64,000 nt of DNA from Clostridium_AM sp900759715 (GTDB lineage Bacteria; Bacillota; Clostridia; Clostridiales; Clostridiaceae), in the NCBI GenBank assembly GCA_900759715.1, contig CAAEXF010000036.1:1-64000 (forward strand). Reading direction: 5' to 3'. The notes beneath the pieces are model-generated. The model had not been told where the DNA came from and ran no database searches. It saw only the letters and a list, made by a program, of their open reading frames with translations. Both the position numbers and the translations under genes were made by a program. This document shows positions 10,711-19,328 of this stretch, piece by piece; within the stretch, counting starts at the first letter, position 1, and each line of letters starts with the position of its first letter.

Positions 10711-10760
10711 AAAACAAAAAAACGCTGGAAAGTATAAAAACTTTCCAACGTTTTTTTATC
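10711..10760 (-). terminator. Terminator after lysA
   Basis: A stem of cgttggaaag with ctttccagcg, flanked by A and T runs on both sides, forms a near-symmetrical intrinsic terminator. On the minus strand the stem is followed by gttttttt. It sits between lysA and the giant glucan gene. Confidence 0.85.
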
Positions 10761-10776
10761 CGACCTGGATAACGAT

Positions 10777-10818
10777 TTCTAAGCATCAGCTGGAGTAAAC
10801 TCCATCTTATGCCAAGAA
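10777..10818. repeat. Imperfect 42-bp palindrome after lysA
   Basis: A long hairpin lies between the lysA stop codon and the lysA terminator. Its tip is a perfect tggagt-tt-actcca stem. The outer arms (ttct.. agaa, and gcat paired with atgc) are imperfect. It is not needed for termination, since a separate strong terminator follows at 10711-10760. It may be a dispersed intergenic repeat or an mRNA 3'-end stabiliser. I cannot assign it to a named family. Confidence 0.45.
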
Positions 10819-10824
10819 CTCTGT

Positions 10825-12123
10825 TTATAATAACAATTCATTTTCTATAATTTCTTCAAAAGTCTGCCTTCTGCAAATTAGTTTAGCATCTCCATCTTTC
10901 ACCATAACTACTGCAGGTTTTGGTATCTTATTATAATTGCTTGACATAGAATATCCATATGCTCCTGTAGTAAGCACTGCCAGAATATCACCACTTTCAG
11001 CCTCGGGTATTTTCACATTACTCAGCAATATATCTCCTGACTCACAGCACTTACCGGATATAGTAACCGTTTCTGTAGAATTACTTTCTACTTTATTAGC
11101 TATTATACATTGATATTCAGCATTATAAAGAGCTGGTCTTATATTATCTGTCATTCCTCCGTCTACTGCTATATACTTTCTTATATCTGGTATTTCTTTT
11201 ATTGATCCCACTGTATAAAGCGTAATTCCTGCATTCCCAACGATTGATCTACCTGGCTCAATGACTAATACAGGAAGATTTATATTAAGCTCTTTTGCAA
11301 CACTTTCTGCTTTACTTAATATTACATAGCAAAATTCTTCTACCTTTTTAGGAGTATCACCCTTTGTGTAGTATATTCCAAATCCGCCGCCTAAGTCTAA
11401 CTCCTGAACTTCATAACCAGTCTCATCCTTAATGTTTTTAACTATTGAGAGCATAATCTCCACTTCATCCTCATATGGCTTTGTATCGAATATCTGAGAA
11501 CCAATGTGGCAATGTAGTCCAACTAACTCTATATTAGAAAGTGCTATAGATTTTTTCACAGCATCAATAGTTTTATTGTTTAGTAATGTAAAACCAAATT
11601 TAGAGTCTATTTGTCCTGTTTTTATATACTCATGTGTATGTGCTTCTATACCTGGTGTAATTCTTAGTAGAATCTTCTGAACCTTATTTTTTTCCTTAGC
11701 TATATCATTGATTTTTTCTATCTCATAGAAATTATCTACTACAAATCTACCTACATCTAAGTTAATTCCCATCTCTATTTCTTCTAAAGTTTTGTTGTTA
11801 CCATGAAAATATACTTTTCCCATAGGAAATTCACTTTTCCATGCAGTATACAATTCTCCACCTGAAACTACATCTAAACACAAGCCTTCGCTTTTTATAA
11901 TTTGGCACATAGCCAAAGTTAAAAATGCCTTTCCTGCATAAGCTACTCTATTTTTGTTTTCACTAGCTCTAAATGAGTTATAATATCTTCTGCACTGACT
12001 TCTTATCAACTCTTCATCAACTACATATAGAGGAGTACCAAATTTTTTTGCCAAGTCTATTGTACTAACTCCACCAATATAAAGGGTATTGTTTTTTATA
12101 TCCATAGTACCAGCTAATTTCAT
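10825..12123 (-). CDS. lysA: Diaminopimelate decarboxylase
   Basis: PLP-dependent decarboxylation of meso-diaminopimelate to L-lysine, the last step of lysine synthesis. It is an alanine-racemase-fold (class III) decarboxylase. Visible motifs are the PLP-lysine segment AYAGKAF, HCHIGSQ, the glycine-rich LDLGGGFG, EPGRSIVG and the substrate-binding CCESGD. I start at the ATG at 12123 (432 residues) because aaaggaggaaaattgatt precedes it with ideal spacing. A start 10 codons further upstream is in frame but lacks such a site. The gene follows lysC at about 140 bp and probably shares its lysine-riboswitch-controlled transcript. Confidence 0.96.
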   Translation of the reverse strand: MKLAGTMDIKNNTLYIGGVSTIDLAKKFGTPLYVVDEELIRSQCRRYYNSFRASENKNRVAYAGKAFLTLAMCQIIKSEGLCLDVVSGGELYTAWKSEFPMGKVYFHGNNKTLEEIEMGINLDVGRFVVDNFYEIEKINDIAKEKNKVQKILLRITPGIEAHTHEYIKTGQIDSKFGFTLLNNKTIDAVKKSIALSNIELVGLHCHIGSQIFDTKPYEDEVEIMLSIVKNIKDETGYEVQELDLGGGFGIYYTKGDTPKKVEEFCYVILSKAESVAKELNINLPVLVIEPGRSIVGNAGITLYTVGSIKEIPDIRKYIAVDGGMTDNIRPALYNAEYQCIIANKVESNSTETVTISGKCCESGDILLSNVKIPEAESGDILAVLTTGAYGYSMSSNYNKIPKPAVVMVKDGDAKLICRRQTFEEIIENELLL

Positions 12124-12139
12124 AATCAATTTTCCTCCT

Positions 12140-12250
12140 TTTAGTAGGAACACTGGGTAATTTTGCTTGTTTCCCTTCGGGTACTGGGTAACTTAAGATT
12201 TTCGCTTCCGCTCACAAGTTACCCGTTAAAGTTCATTTAGGACTTTAACC
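12140..12250. repeat. Cluster of hairpins in the lysC-lysA gap
   Basis: The gap contains a 9-bp stem (gggtaactt 12186-12194 with aagttaccc 12216-12224) and an 8-bp stem (gttaaagt 12225-12232 with actttaac 12242-12249). It also has a direct repeat of actgggtaa at 12152 and 12184, plus a cttcggg tetraloop-like turn. The spacing does not look like a terminator, because there is no T run. It shares words such as ttcgcttc and accCTTCG with the structure at 33058-33133, which suggests a dispersed structured repeat. Confidence 0.45.
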
Positions 12251-12265
12251 TCCTCGTGATTTTGA

Positions 12266-13468
12266 CTATAAATTAAATTCACTTGCAATAACGTTAATTG
12301 CTTTTACCTTATCTTTCTGTTTAATTGCACAGGTAATTCTTATTTCTGAAGTTGTAATCATCTTTACCCCTATGTCGTTTTGACTAAGAAGTTTAAACAT
12401 TTTAGATGCAACTCCTGATGTAGTTTTCATTCCTATACCCACCACAGAAAACTTTGTTATATCCTCATCTATAGCAATTTGGTTCTCCTCTAAATAGAAT
12501 GGCTTAATTATTTCCAGGCACTCATTTAAATCAACTTTTGGTATAGTAAATGATAAGTTAACTCTATTATTTACAGGTGCTGTTTGGCTTATCATATCAA
12601 TATTGATTCTCTTGCTTGCTACACTTTCAAATAAGCTTGATACAGTATTTATATCACTTTCTATGTCTCTTATTGTTATAGCTACATCATCATCACTTGT
12701 TGCTAATCCTGTTACTGGTTTACTCTCCATATTCATATTATTTACCCCCTTAATTACTGTTCCTTTAATATCACTATTACTTAATCCAACGTATATTGGA
12801 ATATTATATTTTTGTCCAAGTTCTATAGATCTAGAGTGCATAACTTGAGCTCCAAGACTTGAAAGTTCAAGCATTTCTTCATAATCTATTTCATCTAACT
12901 TTTTAGCATCTTTATATTTTCTAGGATCTACACTATATATACCATCTACATCGGTATAGATTTCACATATCCCATCTAATTTCACTGCTATCGCAACAGC
13001 AGTAGTGTCTGAACCACCTCTTCCAAGAGTGGTTATATGTCCTTCTTCATTTATACCTTGAAACCCTGCTACTATTACAATTTTTCCTTCTGACAGACTC
13101 TTCTTTATATTTTCCCCATCTATATCATCTATTAATGATTTACCATGCTGTCCAGTGGTTTTTATCCCTATTTGGTACGCTGTATAACTGATAGCATCAT
13201 AATCTGAAGCCTTAATTGCCATTGCAAGCAGCGCACTAGACATCATTTCTCCAGTTGATAAAAGAGCATCTAATTCTCTTTTATCAGGATTGCCTGTAAC
13301 CTCATTTGCAAGACCTATTAAATCATCTGTAGTATCTCCCATAGCAGATACTACAACTATTACATCATCTCCTGCTTGTTTTCTTCTTACTACTGTTTGG
13401 GCAACCTTTTTTATCTTTTCTATAGTTCCTACAGAACTTCCACCATACTTTTGTACAACAATTGCCAT
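12266..13468 (-). CDS. lysC: Aspartate kinase (lysine-sensitive type)
   Basis: Phosphorylates L-aspartate, the committed step for lysine, threonine, methionine and diaminopimelate. The 400 residues are the length of a monofunctional aspartokinase. The kinase domain begins with KYGGSSVG at about residues 8-15 and contains the conserved GRGGSDTTAVA segment near 150. The C-terminal third has two ACT regulatory domains (around ITIRDIESDINTV and VVGIGMKTTSGVA). The ATG at 13468 follows gggagtgat. The lysine riboswitch directly upstream supports the lysine-regulated isozyme. Confidence 0.96.
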   Translation of the reverse strand: MAIVVQKYGGSSVGTIEKIKKVAQTVVRRKQAGDDVIVVVSAMGDTTDDLIGLANEVTGNPDKRELDALLSTGEMMSSALLAMAIKASDYDAISYTAYQIGIKTTGQHGKSLIDDIDGENIKKSLSEGKIVIVAGFQGINEEGHITTLGRGGSDTTAVAIAVKLDGICEIYTDVDGIYSVDPRKYKDAKKLDEIDYEEMLELSSLGAQVMHSRSIELGQKYNIPIYVGLSNSDIKGTVIKGVNNMNMESKPVTGLATSDDDVAITIRDIESDINTVSSLFESVASKRINIDMISQTAPVNNRVNLSFTIPKVDLNECLEIIKPFYLEENQIAIDEDITKFSVVGIGMKTTSGVASKMFKLLSQNDIGVKMITTSEIRITCAIKQKDKVKAINVIASEFNL

Positions 13469-13520
13469 ATCATCACTCCCTTAAAATTATTCTTGCGTGA
13501 AACGTACCATAATTTATAAA

Positions 13521-13801
13521 AATAAAAGCAGCAAAGGAACACCTTTGCTGCACAAAAAATACCAGCGCAACTCTGTGTACCCTTTGTAGCTCTCCATCCC
13601 CATGTCTGGGACTATATATGTATAGTTAAAATTCAGTAAATCATTTACAGAATCTTAGATGACAGCCCTGCATATATTATATGCAAAGCCAGAAAATAGT
13701 TTCACCAAACTATTTTCTTCGGCCATAATTCCTTTCCTCACTTCTCACTGTCCGCCGACTAAAAGCAACTACTATTAATTACAGCACCTCTACCCTAAGG
13801 T
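13521..13801 (-). promoter_or_regulatory. Lysine riboswitch (L box) with terminator, lysC leader
   Basis: On the minus strand the aptamer shows the lysine-riboswitch signatures in order: gtagaggtgctg near 13790, ttaatagta, ggaaagg, gccgaag near 13722, a P4-type hairpin ending in ctggc, tgcat, gggctgtca near 13660 and ggatggagagctac near 13590. The terminator is a perfect 10-bp stem (gcagcaaagg 13528-13537 with cctttgctgc 13542-13551) followed by a T-rich run. High lysine should favour termination before lysC. This accounts for most of the 512-bp gap. The rest (13802-13980) is AT-rich and shows nothing clear. Confidence 0.93.
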
Positions 13802-13980
13802 AAGTTTCGTTATTAAATTATAATTAGTTTAACATAAGTATTTATACATTTCAAGATTATTTTTATGTTAAGATAATTTATTTTTTCTTTACAGTTTTTC
13901 ATCATATAGACTTAAATTTTTTATTAATAATAATTTTATTGCATATTTATAAAAAATATAGATTATTTATAACGAATAAA

Positions 13981-15291
13981 TTATTTATTGTATCTATAGA
14001 ATTCCTGAAAAGACTCTTCAGCATATATATAGTCTTTTACTCCACCTAGTTCTCTTATTGAGTGCATTGAAAGAACAGCTAACCCCATATCTACTGAAGG
14101 TATATTTACGTGACTTGCAGATATAGGTCCAATGGTAGATCCTCCTTTTTCATCTGAACGATTCACAAAGAACTGAACTGGCACTCCTGCTATATCACAT
14201 ATACTTTTATAAACAGCACTAGATATACTATCTGAAGTATAACTTTGATTTGCACTTACTTTTATTATTGGCCCATTATTAATTATTGGTCTATTTACAG
14301 GATCGCTCTTTTCACCATAGTTCGGATGAAGCGCATGCCCTAAATCACATGATATCATGAAAGAATTGGAAAGAGCTCTGAAATAATCCTCTCTTCCTTT
14401 TCCCATTGAAATCATAACTCTCTCTAGTGTATTAGACAGCATTGGTGAATCTGCCCCCTGTTTGGTAGTACTTCCAACTTCTTCATTATCAAAACAAACC
14501 ATAATGTTAGTAGTATTTCCTGCATCTACTTTAGTTAAAGCATTGATGCCTGAGTGTACCATTATTAGATCATCTAACCTTCCACAGGATATAAATTCAT
14601 TATTTAATCCTATAATGCTACCTTTTTCATACTCATAAAGATATAAATCAAAGTCTAATATATCTTTTTCTTTAACACTTAATTCATTAGCAATAGTCTT
14701 TATAAGATATTTCCCTTTTTCAAATTCTTCATTCACTAATGAAAGCAGTGGTAGTATATCCTTTTGTCTATTTAATTCTACTCCTGAGTTCACATTTCTA
14801 TTCATATGTATAGCAAGATTAGGTATTATTAAAATTGGTCTATTTATATTTAACAGTTTAATTTGCGGTGAAAAAGGGTTTTCGCTTTTTATAGTTACCC
14901 TACCAGCTATAGATAACGGTCTATCAAGCCAAGTATTTATTATCGGACCGCCATAAACTTCTGTATTTAGTTTTACATATGCTCCTTCTACTTCCATATC
15001 AGCATTAGGTTTTATTCTAAAACCTGGTGAATCTGTATGAGCACCTACTATCCTAAACCCTTCTTCTTCTACTTCACCTTTTCCTACAACAAATGCAATT
15101 AAAGCGGAATCGTATTTATTTAAAAAATATTTGCCTCCCTTTTTTAAATCCCATTTGTCTTCTTCTCTAATCTCTTCAAATCCTCTGCTTAAAAGAATCT
15201 TTTTTACACTATCTACAGCATGAAATGCTGTAGGACTCTCATAAATAAAATCCACCAATTCCTGAGCTTTTTTTAATTCTTCTGTCATCAC
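13981..15291 (-). CDS. apeB: M18 family aminopeptidase
   Basis: Zinc aminopeptidase of the aspartyl-aminopeptidase family (M18), cytoplasmic, removing N-terminal residues from peptides. The 436 residues match the family. Metal-site motifs visible are GAHTDSPGFRIKP near residues 83-95, CFDNEEVGSTTKQGA near 275 and the C-terminal HSIRELGG. The start at 15291 has ggagg 7 bases upstream. A second ATG follows immediately, so the start is uncertain by one codon. It is a monocistronic neighbour of the interrupted ATPase gene, from which it is divergently transcribed. Confidence 0.94.
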   Translation of the reverse strand: MMTEELKKAQELVDFIYESPTAFHAVDSVKKILLSRGFEEIREEDKWDLKKGGKYFLNKYDSALIAFVVGKGEVEEEGFRIVGAHTDSPGFRIKPNADMEVEGAYVKLNTEVYGGPIINTWLDRPLSIAGRVTIKSENPFSPQIKLLNINRPILIIPNLAIHMNRNVNSGVELNRQKDILPLLSLVNEEFEKGKYLIKTIANELSVKEKDILDFDLYLYEYEKGSIIGLNNEFISCGRLDDLIMVHSGINALTKVDAGNTTNIMVCFDNEEVGSTTKQGADSPMLSNTLERVMISMGKGREDYFRALSNSFMISCDLGHALHPNYGEKSDPVNRPIINNGPIIKVSANQSYTSDSISSAVYKSICDIAGVPVQFFVNRSDEKGGSTIGPISASHVNIPSVDMGLAVLSMHSIRELGGVKDYIYAEESFQEFYRYNK

Positions 15292-15522
15292 TATTCCTCC
15301 AAACTTAAAAGTAAAATTTAAAAATGATAACCATCATTCTATTTTTCAATAAAAAATCAATACTTTATAATTATAACAAAATATCACTTTTTTAGTAATA
15401 AAAAAGTATAGCTTTTCACTATACTCTTAGGCACCTTCAAGAAAAATATTTTAAATAATATATCAAAACTAAATGCTGTTGCATATTATATAATGATTGT
15501 AATTAGGTAGGAGAGTGTATTT

Positions 15523-15819
15523 ATGAAAGGTACTATTAGAAATTTGTTTCCAGGTGGAAATACCAGCTATGGATTCTATTCATTTTATCAGTATATTATT
15601 AACCAGGACACTGCTAGAAGAAAGATTTGTATTAAAGGAGGCCCTGGCACTGGAAAATCAACTCTCATGAAGAAAGTAGGTGAATTCTTTAATTCTAAAG
15701 GATATGATATTGAATATCATCACTGCTCATCAGATAACAATTCCCTAGATGGTGTGGTAATTAAAGGTCTAAATGTTGCTATACTTGATGGTACTGCACC
15801 TCATGTAAACTTCCTGTAA
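15523..15819 (+). pseudogene. 5' part of a tandem P-loop ATPase gene, interrupted by insertion
   Basis: The first 95 codons (to 15807) encode the N-terminal part of a two-P-loop ATPase of the family I know as PRK06851. They include the Walker A motif GPGTGKST at residues 40-47. At GTA (15805-15807) the frame enters inserted DNA and stops after three foreign codons (Asn-Phe-Leu). The ATG is preceded by taggagag. The remaining 272 codons lie at 21583-22401 beyond the insertion. As it stands the product would be a truncated 98-residue protein. The function of the family is not established to my knowledge. Confidence 0.9.
15797..15807 (+). repeat. attL core, 11-bp direct repeat
   Basis: cacctcatgta occurs here inside the ATPase gene and again at 21572-21582. 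It marks the left end of the inserted element. The codons read Ala-Pro-His-Val (the last three within the core). Flanking bases differ on each side, so the shared core is exactly 11 bp. Confidence 0.85.
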
Positions 15820-15828
15820 AGGCACTTA

Positions 15829-17397
15829 TTAAAAGTTCCAAAAAATTGATATATCTTGCTCTAAGTTTTCTTTATTTTTTTCTCCTATTTCGATATAATT
15901 AATTAATTCATTTGCAATTGACCGTAAAAAGTCTGGCGAACATTTATATTCTTCTATTAACTTTTTATAATAATCATAGGAAAAGCTTTTTTCACTTAAA
16001 TCATTAATCCTTGATTTTAATTCTTTTTTCTTTAATTGTAAATTATCTATTTCTCTTGAAAATAATGAACTTAATTCATTAAATTGTGTTTTTGATATTA
16101 CACCACTAACTTTATCAATATAGGCATTCTTTAGTGCTTCATTTCTATAAATTATATCCCTTTCCAATTTGCCTAACTGTTCATTTAATCTCTTTAACAT
16201 GTTTGCAACATCATTATCCTCTGATAGTTTTTTAGCTAATTCATTAATGTTACAATATGAATTTATATATTCTACTATTTTTTCTAAAATCACTTTTTCT
16301 AATCTTTCTAAACTTATTGAGTGACTCGTACATAATCTTTTCTTTGTATCAATTAAATATTTTCTGCACCTTAAGTAATTTTGACCTTTTCCATTGCAGT
16401 TCTTAGCCATCGTACTCTTACAATCCAAACATCTGACTTTTCCTGAAAACAAATGTGCCTTTCCACTTAAAGTACTTCTAATTCTGGAACTAATTCGTCT
16501 TTGAACAATTTCAAAAGTTCTCTTATCTATTATTGCTTCATGAGTATTCTCCACGATAATCCATTCTCTTTGCTGGAGAGTTTTTATTTTTTTAGATTTG
16601 TAATTTATTTTTTTACACTTATGCTGTACCATATTGCCGATATATACTTGATTTTTTAGGATTCGTTTAATCGTAGTCTTGTTCCAAAGCCCGTAATCAT
16701 TTTTTAATGAGGAATTTTTATATCTTAACCCTTTTATTTGCTTGTATTTTGTAGGATTGGGTATATTTTTTCCATTTAATATACTCGCTATACGCTGCGT
16801 TCCATTGCCATCTATATATAAACTAAATATTATTTTCACTATTTCTGCCGCATCTTCATCTATAATTAACCTGTTTCTATCATCAGGATCTTTAGAATAA
16901 CCATAGCAAGAAAATGATCCGATAAACTTACCTGCCTTTTGTTTCATGCGAAAAGTAGCTTTAATTGACTTTGATATGTCTTCACAATACCATTCATTTA
17001 TTAATCCGTTTATCTGACGTGATTTTTTATTGCTTTTATCAAGGGTATCAACACCATCAACAATAGCGATAAACCTTATACCCCATTCCAAAAACTTATT
17101 ATGAAGATACTTTTCTACCAATTCCATATCTCTTGTAAATCTTGATTGGGTTTTGCAAAGTATGATATTAAACTTACTCATTTCCGCATCTCTAATCATT
17201 TTATTAAACTCTGGTCTATCCACGTCAAGCCCTGAATAGTCATCATCACTATATATTTTGTAAATATCCCAACTTTTTTCTAAAGCATACTTCATTAATA
17301 AGTTCTTTTGATTTTGTATACTCTCACTATCATCCATATAACTTTTCTTGTTTTTATCCTCATCGCTTAATCTGCAATAAATAGCAACCTTACTCAT
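15829..17397 (-). CDS. Large serine recombinase
   Basis: Site-specific DNA recombinase of the large serine family (TnpX/TndX/SpoIVCA-like), presumably catalysing integration and excision of this element. The N-terminal resolvase domain has the nucleophile in YCRLSDED (Ser11 from the start used here) and the conserved arginine region QSRFTRD. A recombinase domain (GYSKDPDD to QVYIGNMVQHK) follows. Next comes a zinc ribbon (CLDC near 340, then LRCRKY and a later Cys), then a C-terminal coiled coil rich in K, E and L. I start at the ATG at 17397 (522 residues), behind gaggtg. An in-frame GTG lies 4 codons upstream. It appears complete, with no frameshift. Confidence 0.95.
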   Translation of the reverse strand: MSKVAIYCRLSDEDKNKKSYMDDSESIQNQKNLLMKYALEKSWDIYKIYSDDDYSGLDVDRPEFNKMIRDAEMSKFNIILCKTQSRFTRDMELVEKYLHNKFLEWGIRFIAIVDGVDTLDKSNKKSRQINGLINEWYCEDISKSIKATFRMKQKAGKFIGSFSCYGYSKDPDDRNRLIIDEDAAEIVKIIFSLYIDGNGTQRIASILNGKNIPNPTKYKQIKGLRYKNSSLKNDYGLWNKTTIKRILKNQVYIGNMVQHKCKKINYKSKKIKTLQQREWIIVENTHEAIIDKRTFEIVQRRISSRIRSTLSGKAHLFSGKVRCLDCKSTMAKNCNGKGQNYLRCRKYLIDTKKRLCTSHSISLERLEKVILEKIVEYINSYCNINELAKKLSEDNDVANMLKRLNEQLGKLERDIIYRNEALKNAYIDKVSGVISKTQFNELSSLFSREIDNLQLKKKELKSRINDLSEKSFSYDYYKKLIEEYKCSPDFLRSIANELINYIEIGEKNKENLEQDISIFWNF

Positions 17398-17488
17398 TTT
17401 GTTAAGCACCTCATTTATATTACTTAAAATATAGAATGTATTCTATTTTAGATAAAACCTTCAGAAAAGCTCGCCAGATTCTATAAAT

Positions 17489-17611
17489 TCATACTTTTTC
17501 TTTAGTTTTTATTATTTTATAAATTAAGTCCTCTAAAATTTTTTTCTTTTCATCTTCATTTTTATTTTTAAATGTTTCAGATATTTTAAGTTCAATTTCT
17601 TTTTTTTTCAT
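17489..17611 (-). CDS. 40-residue charged small protein upstream of the recombinase
   Basis: A 40-codon ORF begins MKKKEIELKISE and ends KTKEKV. It is mostly Lys, Glu, Asp, Ile and Leu and is probably helical. Its ATG at 17611 is preceded by ggggggatttttt, a good RBS that also forms the 3' arm of the symporter terminator. It reads in the same direction as the recombinase and ends about 90 bp before it. I do not recognise it. Small charged proteins beside serine recombinases are sometimes accessory or directionality factors, but nothing in the sequence proves that here. Chance is possible given the A-rich codons. Confidence 0.5.
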   Translation of the reverse strand: MKKKEIELKISETFKNKNEDEKKKILEDLIYKIIKTKEKV

Positions 17612-17649
17612 AAAAAATCCCCCCATATTAAAATATGAGGAGATTTTTT
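17612..17649 (-). terminator. Terminator of the symporter gene
   Basis: aaaaaatc-cctcatatt pairs with aatatgggg-gatttttt in an almost symmetrical stem ending in a T run. It lies 15 bp after the symporter stop codon. Its descending arm supplies the RBS of the 40-codon ORF, so reading into the recombinase side may depend on readthrough. Confidence 0.85.
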
Positions 17650-17664
17650 AAAATATATCAAATT

Positions 17665-18954
17665 TTATGCTGCGTTACCTTCAACAGGAGCTCCCTTTAA
17701 TGATTTAAAGTAATTATCTCCTTTTTCTGCATCATACTGTTTTTCCCATTTTGATATAACTACAACAGCTAGTGAATTACCGATAACATTTACAACTGTT
17801 CTTGCCATATCGAGTATACGGTCAATTCCTGCAATGAATGCTAGTCCTTCTAGTGGAATACCTACAGAACCAAGTGTAGCAAGTAATACAACGAATGATA
17901 CCCCTGGTACACCAGCTATACCTTTTGAGGTAAGCATTAATACAACAACTAAATTAATTTGCTGCACTATTGATAAGTGTATTCCGTACATTTGTGCAAT
18001 AAATATTGCTGCAATTGCTTGATAAAGTGTAGATCCATCAAGGTTAAATGAATAACCAGTTGGAACAACAAATGTTGCAATTGACTTTGGACAACCGAAT
18101 TTCTCCATTTTCTCCATAATCTTAGGCAAAACTGTTTCTGAGCTTGATGTACTATACGCAAGTATAAGTTCGTCTTTTAGGATTTTTATAATTTTTATAA
18201 TACTTGTTCCAGCTATTTTTGCCACTAAACCTAGTACAACTAAAACAAAGAATGCCATAGCGCCATAGGTAGTAATAGCTAGTTTACCAAGCGGAACTAG
18301 AGATTTAACTCCAAATTTGGAAACGCTTACACCCATTAGTGCAAATACACCAAATGGAGCAACTTTCATAATTTGATTTGTCATCCAGAACATAGCATCT
18401 GCAGTTCCTTGACAAAATTTAAGAACTACTTTTCCTTTTTCTCCAATTGCGGAAACTCCTAAACCAAACATAACTGAGAAGAATATTATTGAAAGCATAT
18501 TTCCTTTTGCCATAGCATCAACTACGTTTGTAGGAACTATATTTACAAATGTTTCAGCAAATCCATGATGTGCAACTGATTCACTTGTACTTACATAACT
18601 TGAAATGTTTGTTTTTACAAGTTCATTCATATTAATTCCTGTACCTGGATGGAACAGGTTTGCTATAACTAATCCTAATACTATAGCTACTGTAGTTACT
18701 ACCTCGAAATAAAGTATAGTTTTTCCGCCTAATTTACCAACCTGTTTTATATCTCCTGCCCCTGCAATACCAACAACAAGTGCTGAGAATACAATTGGCA
18801 CAACTATCATTTTAATTAAACGCAAAAAGATATCTCCAATTGGTTGTAAGTAAACTCCAACTGCTGGATTACCATAAAACACAGCACCAACTATAACTCC
18901 AAGAACAAGACCAATAACAATTTGTGTCGCTAACCCAAGCTTAAATTTTTTCAT
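17665..18954 (-). CDS. Dicarboxylate/glutamate:cation symporter (DAACS family)
   Basis: Sodium- or proton-coupled uptake of glutamate/aspartate or C4-dicarboxylates across the membrane (GltP/GltT/DctA family). The 429 residues carry about eight hydrophobic helices. The family re-entrant loop STSSSETVLPKIM lies near residues 264-276, and the helix-7 cation motif appears as NLDGSTLYQ near 302. The ATG at 18954 is preceded by gaaaggtgagat. It is divergent from the histidine kinase, with about 370 bp between them, inside the recombinase element. It is probably the target of the adjacent two-component system. Glutamate and dicarboxylate substrates cannot be told apart from sequence alone. Confidence 0.93.
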   Translation of the reverse strand: MKKFKLGLATQIVIGLVLGVIVGAVFYGNPAVGVYLQPIGDIFLRLIKMIVVPIVFSALVVGIAGAGDIKQVGKLGGKTILYFEVVTTVAIVLGLVIANLFHPGTGINMNELVKTNISSYVSTSESVAHHGFAETFVNIVPTNVVDAMAKGNMLSIIFFSVMFGLGVSAIGEKGKVVLKFCQGTADAMFWMTNQIMKVAPFGVFALMGVSVSKFGVKSLVPLGKLAITTYGAMAFFVLVVLGLVAKIAGTSIIKIIKILKDELILAYSTSSSETVLPKIMEKMEKFGCPKSIATFVVPTGYSFNLDGSTLYQAIAAIFIAQMYGIHLSIVQQINLVVVLMLTSKGIAGVPGVSFVVLLATLGSVGIPLEGLAFIAGIDRILDMARTVVNVIGNSLAVVVISKWEKQYDAEKGDNYFKSLKGAPVEGNAA

Positions 18955-19328
18955 TCTATCTCACCTTTCTCTTTTAATTATTATTTTCCATCTTATGCTT
19001 TACTAATTGCACTATTAGTTTCTATATTAGGATTTTATAGTCCAAACTATAAAATCCAACGAAAATCTATAAAATAGTTTTTGAAATTTTAAAAAATAAC
19101 TAGAATTAAATCATTTCTGCCAAATGATTTAATTCTAGTTGCAATTATTTAAAGTATAAATCATTCTGATAAATAACAGATATACTCTTATAAAATTCAA
19201 TTTAGTATATTGATTGCTTTACCTAGTAAATACAAAAATTTATCATTATACTGGTATATTGACACTTTTTTTGTTATTCTTATTTACAGAATGTCAATTT
19301 GTATTAAATTTAAGGGAGTGTAGATTCG
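18955..19328. promoter_or_regulatory. Divergent control region with two perfect inverted repeats
   Basis: This intergenic region separates the symporter from the sensor kinase. It holds a 12-bp perfect inverted repeat (ggattttatagt 19030-19041, actataaaatcc 19046-19057). It also holds a perfect inverted repeat with arms of about 18 bp (19099-19116 and 19123-19140, spacer about 6) made of aactagaattaaatcatt and its complement. Neither is followed by a strong T run, so they look more like operators than terminators. Response-regulator binding is a reasonable but untested reading. A direct repeat of tttacag-type words before the kinase was not evident. Confidence 0.5.

Noticed and set aside
12140..12250. 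A second riboswitch in front of lysA
   Set aside because: None of the lysine-riboswitch signatures seen before lysC occur here, and there is no terminator or RBS-sequestering stem.
15523..15819. A stand-alone 98-residue ATP-binding protein gene
   Set aside because: The last three codons come from the inserted element and the rest continues in frame beyond it at 21583. The P-loop domain is truncated just after its first strands.
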